DNA of 64,000 bases, taken from assembly GCA_022661535.1 (NCBI GenBank), contig JAKULF010000001.1:2852001-2916000 (forward strand), in the 5' to 3' direction. Shown here piece by piece: positions 57,380-64,000 of the stretch. The stretch's first letter is position 1. Each line of letters starts with the position of its first letter. The DNA comes from Eutypa lata. Taxonomy: Eukaryota; Ascomycota; Sordariomycetes; Xylariales; Diatrypaceae. The notes beneath the pieces are model-generated. The model was not told the DNA's origin. It worked only from the letters and a program-made list of their open reading frames with translations, and did no database searches. The position numbers were made by a program, and so were the translations under genes.

Positions 57380-60310
57380 TCATTGAGGCAGTGGTGGAAG
57401 TGCTTTCTCCAGACTGTCGCGGTTGATCATCCTTTCACCACTCTTCCTCCCGATATCGATATAGCTAGTCTTAGGGGGTGTAGGTGGCCCTCTACCCCCT
57501 ATCCCATGAGGACCCAGGTTCGTGTACCCATCTTCTCGCTGTGAAGGAGTATACGGCCGAGACCCACTCCGGCTTCGACCACGCACGGATCCCGCTTCAG
57601 CCGTCTCTTCCACGACTGGCAACACAGCATTCGAATTGGGCCTTCCGACAGTCGAGATTATGCGCTCTGGTACTTGATCCTCCTTAGCAACGTCTTTCTC
57701 ATTTTTAGTTGCCTTTTTCAAGGCCCTCTCCACAGTGGGGTTCGACTCCGGCGATAGTGGGCTTCTCATACCTGGAGGGGGTGGAGGCAAGTAAGTCGGA
57801 GCAGGCGGCGGCTGGTCTTGGGCTTGCGTATTGGGCTCGTTGGCTCTCATTGCTGCCGCAGCAGCCTCGCGATCGAGGGCATCTTGTTCGGCTTGCTCTG
57901 CCGACATGGTGATACCACACATGAAGTTGATGAATCGCTCACCATATTCATGCGGTGGAAGTGCCGAGATTTGGGTGCGTTCGCTTGACAAGCCTTTCCA
58001 AAAGTGTTCTATCTTTTTGATGATACCGTACTAGAAACAAAGTTAATTCATTCACGCTCTATTTGATACTGTTTTGGTAGGATGGGGCGCCTACATGTGT
58101 TAGACAATCGATAACGCCAAGATAGTAAACTTCCTCGCCAGAAGTGTTATCCTCATGTGTTGCTCGTAAACCGCCATCATCGCTGTAGAACAAGCCACCA
58201 CGACTATGACCCTCCTCGAGCTCACTAGGCATACGTTCTGCGGTTTCGTCTAGGGGAACAGGTCTTTCAGACTTGACCATTTGTCTTAGCTCCCTTGCCT
58301 TGCGAGCACTTTCCAATTTAGAAGGCGTTCGCATGAGCACGGGGTTCGGATCTTCGGCTGACGCAACACCACCGGGATTGAAGACCTTCAGGGTCTTGTC
58401 CCGGAGATTCTCCTCGTTACCTTTCCGCAGATCGTGGATACCGATTAGAAGTGAATAGTCCATTATCCCTAACTTCTGGAGGAGTCGCACATCTTGTTGA
58501 AGCTGCTTCATGAACAGCTGCTTCTTCTGGATACCCAGTTCAAGATGTCGTTTCCGTCGGAGCCAATTGAGATCCTTAAGAGTAGCTCGAGGATTCTTAT
58601 CCAGGTCGTCCTCCTTATAGTCTCGCCCTATCGTAGATCCTTTCAAGTCGAAGGTGGTGTGAATGTCCCGATGAGGAGGGAACAAATTATTCATGACGAC
58701 GAAGTGAATCTTCTTGCCATAGGGCATTTTAACCCGATGTAACCCATAAAATTGGGATAAAAGGGTGTTAGGATTGTCTATGACATGGTTGTAGTAGTCT
58801 TTGAGAATCTTGCGCAAGAATTTGTGCTCGGCGTGGTGGATGGTTTTAATGATGTATTTGTAGTCTCGGGAGAAATAGAAGAAGCTGCCACTCTTTCCCG
58901 GAGAGCCAAGTTCGGACAGGATGTACTTCCCTGTGAGCGACATCAGATAGTCGGCAGGGTCCAGCCTGAAAAGAGCACGTAGATGTCGAAAGACCCAGGG
59001 CGCATAATCCTTGAACTTGAAGTCATACTTCGCTGACGGGACCAACTCATTCCCGGCGCTATTGATGCCCATTAGCTCTCTGCAATTATAAAGTGTAGTG
59101 GGTTAATACAGATAGTGAACTAAGAGTGCACATACATGTCAAAAGTCGATTTCTGCTTAGCTTCGAAGTCTGCATCAGTCAAGGGGCGGTCAAGCTTAGC
59201 GTTAGTGCGGGAGACAGATACGCGGATGCCTGTCAACATATTGTAGGCTGTTTCCCAGTTGGCATGCTTCTCGTCGACTTTAGTTCCGACAAGCACCTTA
59301 TCATCGTCTTCCTCCTCTCGCTTTTTCCGTCTTGCACGCTTTTGTCTGTATGCCTCGGTCCACCGTGCTGCATCGTCGTCGGGCAAAACCTCGTCACGGT
59401 GTATTTCCGAGTGGATCGAGCGCGTGTTGCGTCGGCCTAGACTCAGCGAAGCTCTTCGACCACTCGAACCGACGGTAGGGGAGAAACGGCCACTCGCATA
59501 GGCGGCGGCGTCGTTAGGAGCGTCTTTCCCAATAGAGTTCCGATTACTATGCTGTGGTCTTGGAACTTCTAGAGTATGACGCTGTCTCAACGCGTTTGGT
59601 GGTGGGGCTTGGAGGGTAGGCGTGGAGGTGGAACCGCCGTAATGAGCTGGAGATGAATACCTCTGGGGAGCCGTTGCCTGGCGTTGAAGTCCTTCGGGTG
59701 TCAGAGAAGGAGTTGCGGCAGATATAAATGTATCGCCATTAGGGGAAGCTTGCAAGTCGACAGGAGTTTGCTGCAGGGAGGTACGGGCTGAGGAGGACAC
59801 GGGGCTTCTTTCGACTTGAGTATTTGGCATAGTTTGCTTAGACGACGGAACTCCGTTGACTAGTGAACTGTCAACACCAGCTAACGTTAATGATCTCTCG
59901 GTAGTCGAATTTAAGTTTTGGGAATAGCCATTTCGGTCACCGTTCATGCCACCGCCACCGCCACTCGTACCCTTCACCCCGACCAATGAAGGTTTGCTCG
60001 ACCTGCCATTTGGCAAGGGTTTCATATTGACAGTGGTGTTATCGGATGGGAATGGTGGCAGGGATGGATGAGAGCGATTCCCATTCATGCCGTTAACCGG
60101 GGCTCTGTGGCCCGAGGAACCGGAAGATGAATTGTCGTCAAAGCTACTTTCATTCGACACGTAGCGATCGATCGTAGTAGATAGTGTTTTCTGAGCAAAC
60201 TTTTCCTTAGCGAATGCCGAATCGTCGTCGTAATGATGATTACTGAGATGAACTACGCCGACATTCGATAGGTCAACGGGCGCGTTCTCGCTGTTGACAA
60301 ATGAGGGCAT
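57380..60310 (-). CDS. MSS4: Phosphatidylinositol-4-phosphate 5-kinase
   Basis: It makes PI(4,5)P2 at the plasma membrane and controls actin and cell-wall signalling. Three exons (60310-59136, 59079-58095, 58030-57380) total 2,811 nt, or 936 residues. The first 390 residues are Ser/Asn/Pro-rich and regulatory, ending with an [10 protein letters not shown] charged patch and a MORN-free [18 protein letters not shown] lead-in. The kinase domain spans about 395-800. It includes the glycine loop with Lys ([20 protein letters not shown], about 448), [27 protein letters not shown] (about 538) and the catalytic [11 protein letters not shown] (about 598). The specificity segment [16 protein letters not shown] is split by intron 2. 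A variable insert (about 610-700) and a Pro-rich, Ala-rich tail surround it. Length and order match fungal Mss4/Its3. Introns are 56 and 64 nt. Confidence 0.96.
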
Positions 60311-62597
60311 ATTTCGTTCCCAGTTCCTTCCTTCCGCTTAGTGAATATTCATACCAGAAAAAGATCTGCGGTATCGGGAAGAAGATGTAATTGGGACAGC
60401 GAGTGATGTTGCTGTGAACAATAAGTAGGTGGGTGATTTAGGATTTGAACCGGCCGACAGAATTAGGTCCGAATCGAAAGGAGGAACATTTAACTTGGAA
60501 AAGAAAGAAAAAAACGAAAGACTAGAGAATTCGCTCCTTCCGTCCACGTTGTGCCTCGTGTGTATGTGTACAGGATAGTAGGTAGTAACGTTTGGTCGCA
60601 CTACAACGATACACGATACACGATACACACACAAACGAAGGCAAGAATGATGATATTGAATAGAGAGTTGACAGCGAGCCTAAGAAGAGATAGTTTGATA
60701 ACCTGCAAAGCAGCAACAGCGCCAGCAGGACAGACAGACGGCGTTGCTTGACGTGGGTCCTCACTAGCCCGGGGAGACACGAGAGTGCACCAATTACGTT
60801 GAATCGACAGACTGGGGGGATCCAAGCCTGCATACATAAGTTCAAGGGGTTTAGACTGGATAAGTACAGATATATGCATCATCTAGGACGATTTGTATTT
60901 AAACAATATAGGAAATCAAGAAACTAAGCCCCGAGACCCCGATGTTAGTACTAAAAGAGCCTGCACCTGCAATTTTCAATCCTCTTGTTTGATACATAAC
61001 TCGATCCTGTACGAAGTATACGAAAACTGTCCGAGATTACGCCTTAGGCACATAATTTTGTGCTCCCAATTGGATTGTCACCTGTTACCTCTGAAGCTCG
61101 TGGATAAGATGTTAATGAGGAACATTGAATTGATGATGTACTTATTGAATATGAAAAATTCAATTGCATAAACCCATGCAGTCCCTATTATTATCATTTT
61201 TATTACCTTGCCGTCAGGCCGTCCTCCCGTCTCGACCCTCCATTTTCAGGTGGGGGCGCTGAATGTCACAAGTCATCTTTCATCTCTCCTGGAAATGGCG
61301 TCCTGTCCAAGCCCGTCTAAGCCACAATCAATCAAAACATTTTCAATGCTACCTTGCTGACCTGTTACCTAACTGACATTTCATTTATCACATGTCTTGA
61401 TAGACAAAATAATTCGATACCGACTGGTATCAACAAAGGGGGGGAGGAGATATATCTTACAGTATTGAAACTCTTGATTGATCCTACCTCTTCCACTCAC
61501 ATTAAGATCAATTCCCACAAATTCAAATTTTACCTTCTCTTTTCAGCTGAACTCAGTGAGCTACCGTTGTGGTGCGTTGATCTCGTCTGCTCGTCTGGGC
61601 CATTTTATGATGATTGTACTTTGTTCTTACAGCAGGTAATCTCCCCCCAGGCTTCAAGACCCCAGTGCCCAGCCTACGAAGGTTCGCAGTGGAGATCGGG
61701 TTGCCGTATTTCCCGCCCCAAAGAGCGATAGGTATGCATGTATGCGGGTATGGCTGTACGTCTGTATGTAGGTAGCGACCAGGCAACACGGAGTTGGCAG
61801 GGCCGTCCCATAAATTTAGTTCCAATCCCGTCATCGTCATCAATGTTTCCAGAATTCTTTTTAAAAGAAAGATTTTCCCAAAGATCATCGAGAGGCAGCC
61901 CAAAATGGAGTCTTATGAAGTCATAAAAATGCGTAGTCAAATAATATGCAGAATAGCGGCTATCGGGCCACTTAGCAATGCTCTCGAGCCTACGCCTTGC
62001 ATGCTATGAATCCTAACAACTGATTACCAGTGGGCTTTAGGGATATTTCCTAACCGTTTAAGAAGCATACATTATACGGCTACAATACTTACATTAAGGC
62101 AGCTTGCCTTCGCCCTACCTTTCATCTTGGTAGGTATGCTAATAACGAGGCGTTCTACGGAGTCGAAAGACCGCTAGAATTCTTCAGCAGTTCATTATTG
62201 CCATGCAGACAAACATTCACAGTCACATATGCAACACACCTATCATACATAATAATCACGGCCAATGACATAATCCTTAGACTAAGTTTGTATGGAGGGT
62301 CAGCAGGATCTACAATATCAAGTCAGGGTCAGATTGACAGTAATTAAATATCAATTTACCGGTGGTGCGAATGTATATACTACCATGAAGATATATAGAA
62401 TAGAGATTGTTCAAATGTCATTCCCATTTTCCGTCTCTAGAACTCCGCCCATGCTGTTCATCATATACACAAGTACAGTATGATACATATCAAGAGATAT
62501 GTATGGCTGAAGTATCATACTTCGCACAGAGCAGTTCGTTATGAAGCTGCTCGTCCTCTTATCGTAATCCATCGCGACTATCTCGACGGCTCATCGT
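60311..62597. other. Long 5' flank of MSS4, no gene seen
   Basis: Tandem ACGATACAC repeats occur at about 60607-60627. The 125-codon frame at 61354-61731 has no recognisable feature. An untranslated leader of MSS4 may occupy part of this. Confidence 0.55.
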
Positions 62598-63058
62598 CTA
62601 TCTCCCCGCAGACGCAGACGCATCGCCGGGTCCCTGTCCAACAGCCATCTTATTCGCGCCCTCCTTCTCGAGCCTCTCGAACGTCTTCTTCTTCTGGTAG
62701 TCGGCGATCCTGTACTTCTTGAAATATGTGACCTGCAATGCCAACAAGAGAATGCATTAGCACACCACAACTGGAAGTAAAGGCCAATTAATAAAAAAAA
62801 AAGGAAAAGACTCACCCATGCACTCGCGCAATCCCGCTCGAAGACCTTGTTCTCCTGGGCGCAATCCCGCTCAGCGATCTTCTTGCCCTCCCCGCTCAGC
62901 GAGTCGATAACCTCGTGCTTGTCGAGGCACCTCCAGAAGCCGTCGCGGGCATCCCAGCAGCGCTGGCGCTCCGACCGATCGGGGGCGACGGCACCCGTCC
63001 GGACTTCTTCCTTGCGCTTGTCTTCGGTAGATGCGTTGAAGAAGCCGAATAGCCCCAT
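62598..63058 (-). CDS. COA6: Cytochrome c oxidase assembly factor 6
   Basis: Coa6 works in the mitochondrial intermembrane space in copper delivery to Cox2. Two exons (63058-62816, 62732-62598), with an 83-nt GTGAGT..GCAG intron, give 125 residues. The twin motif is a CX9C (CWDARDGFWRC) followed by a CX10C (CAQENKVFERDC), the signature that separates Coa6 from ordinary twin-CX9C proteins. After the splice, WVTYFKKYRIADYQKKK matches the conserved end of the family. No cleavable presequence is present, as expected for a Mia40 substrate. The start at 63058 (MGLFGFF) is preferred over an upstream ATG. The Gln/Gly/Ala tail (VGQGPGDASASAGR) is variable. Confidence 0.92.
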
Positions 63059-64000
63059 TGCTGCTGCTATAGCTTTTGAGTTGACGGGGGCAGATGCTAG
63101 ACTAGGTAGGTAGGTAGGTAGGTAGGTAGGTAGGTAGGTAGGTTGGATTAAAAGCCGAAAAGGCAACGTAGAAAATCCCGTTCCGTCTCTACGTCTCTCG
63201 TTCAGCTAAGCGTTGTTTTTATTCCGTACTTCTCTTCGTTGAGCAGTTTAGAGCTCTAAAGTCTTCCGTCATTGATGGCTTCAGTCCCGACTACTTAGTT
63301 AGCTCATAGCTCCCACTACAACGCAGCTCCACGCAATGGCAGAAAATCACGTAGGAGAATATTCAATACCATTGATGATTGATCAGGATGGTCAGGGCGG
63401 TGACCATATCTAGCTTAGTTCCAGGTCCCGAATTTAGTTTAGTGTTTAGCTTCTCAGTGGGGCTTTCTGTCTTGGCATCCTGGTTCTCCCTTTCCCACAT
63501 CCCAGTCCACTGCTTAGACGGGATTGGCTTAATTCTTTTAAGCTTGTCGTGTCATTGTAGTTAACCCATGCAAGGTCATCATACCCCCCAGGCACCTAAT
63601 ACATTCATACCAACCAACATTGAAAGTGATAATCTTCTGGATATAGCATCACTGTCGCCATATGTACCGAACTTCAACAATTTAGTCTTGTAGAATTATA
63701 ACCCTTTATTCGAAATCCCTCAAGTGTGTTTCCCTTTCTGCCGTTCCTCCAGGAAAAGAGGCGGTAGACAGGTTTCCATCCACAAACCATATATCCGTTT
63801 TGACCTACTACCTATGATGATCTCATTATAGTGCCGGCGCCGCTCCTCGAAAAACCACCACCCAAACTGCCTTTCCATTCGATCCGCTCTTTTCATGATA
63901 TCTTTAATTCTATTCTAGAAGAACCCTTTGAAATATTCTAGTTCTAACCACCTACTGTTTACCACAAACACACCAACTGTGATAGTTGCGACTTCTCTCT
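63059..64000. other. COA6 upstream region and window end, no gene seen
   Basis: It begins with the COA6 promoter and leader, which contain the microsatellite. The rest has no supported frame and may be the flank of a gene beyond the window. Confidence 0.55.
63104..63143. repeat. (AGGT)10 microsatellite
   Basis: Ten perfect AGGT units lie 46 bp upstream of the COA6 start codon, probably in its 5' leader. Confidence 0.95.

Noticed and set aside
61354..61731. 125-codon open frame upstream of MSS4
   Set aside because: Its composition is unlike the neighbouring genes. It has no motif and lies in the long 5' flank.

Overview
The window is nuclear DNA of a filamentous ascomycete (Pezizomycotina, most likely Sordariomycetes). 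The evidence is short phase-respecting introns (about 45-170 nt) with GTAAGT/GTGAGT-type donors and CTAAC-type branch sites, orthologue-grade fungal genes (Sro7/tomosyn, NOP9, MSS4, COA6), HET-domain genes, and a transposon relic with the base-composition scar of repeat-induced point mutation (RIP). No tRNA, rRNA or CRISPR array was found.

Layout. 1-3182 (+): 5'-truncated Sro7/tomosyn gene in four exons. 3797-4764 (+): broken F-box-like gene. 5173-8221: 3.05-kb terminal-inverted-repeat element, RIP-degraded to nearly pure A/T. 9210-9422 (+): possible small secreted peptide. 9913-12076 (+): HET-domain gene. 14140-15831 (-): intronless putative beta-propeller glycosidase. 17357-28415 (-): a 16-exon gene for a 3,267-residue DUF6606/DUF3638/DUF3645-type protein. 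28416-33359: gene-poor, with minisatellites. 33360-36000 (+): secreted amidase gene whose signal-peptide exon is split by a 461-bp hAT-type MITE with 8-bp target duplications. 36730-37256: decayed gene. 40060-41822 (-): CYP59-like P450. 42513-44699 (+): NOP9. 45170-46621 (+): low-complexity protein. 47549-49232 (-): subtilisin-like protease pseudogene with three stops and two frameshifts. 51567-51770 (-): small Cys-rich protein. 53040-55931 (-): second HET-type protein with large low-complexity insertions. 57380-60310 (-): PI4P 5-kinase MSS4. 62598-63058 (-): COX assembly factor COA6.

How it fits together. Housekeeping genes (exocytosis, ribosome biogenesis, phosphoinositide signalling, cytochrome oxidase assembly) sit among long gene-poor stretches holding transposon relics, pseudogenes and self/non-self (HET) genes. 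I see no operon-like unit or secondary-metabolite cluster. The strongest unusual observation is the MITE insertion in the amidase. The element begins with an in-frame TAA directly after residue 19 of a signal peptide. Removing the element and one 8-bp duplication rejoins the reading frame, through a normal intron, to an intact amidase body.
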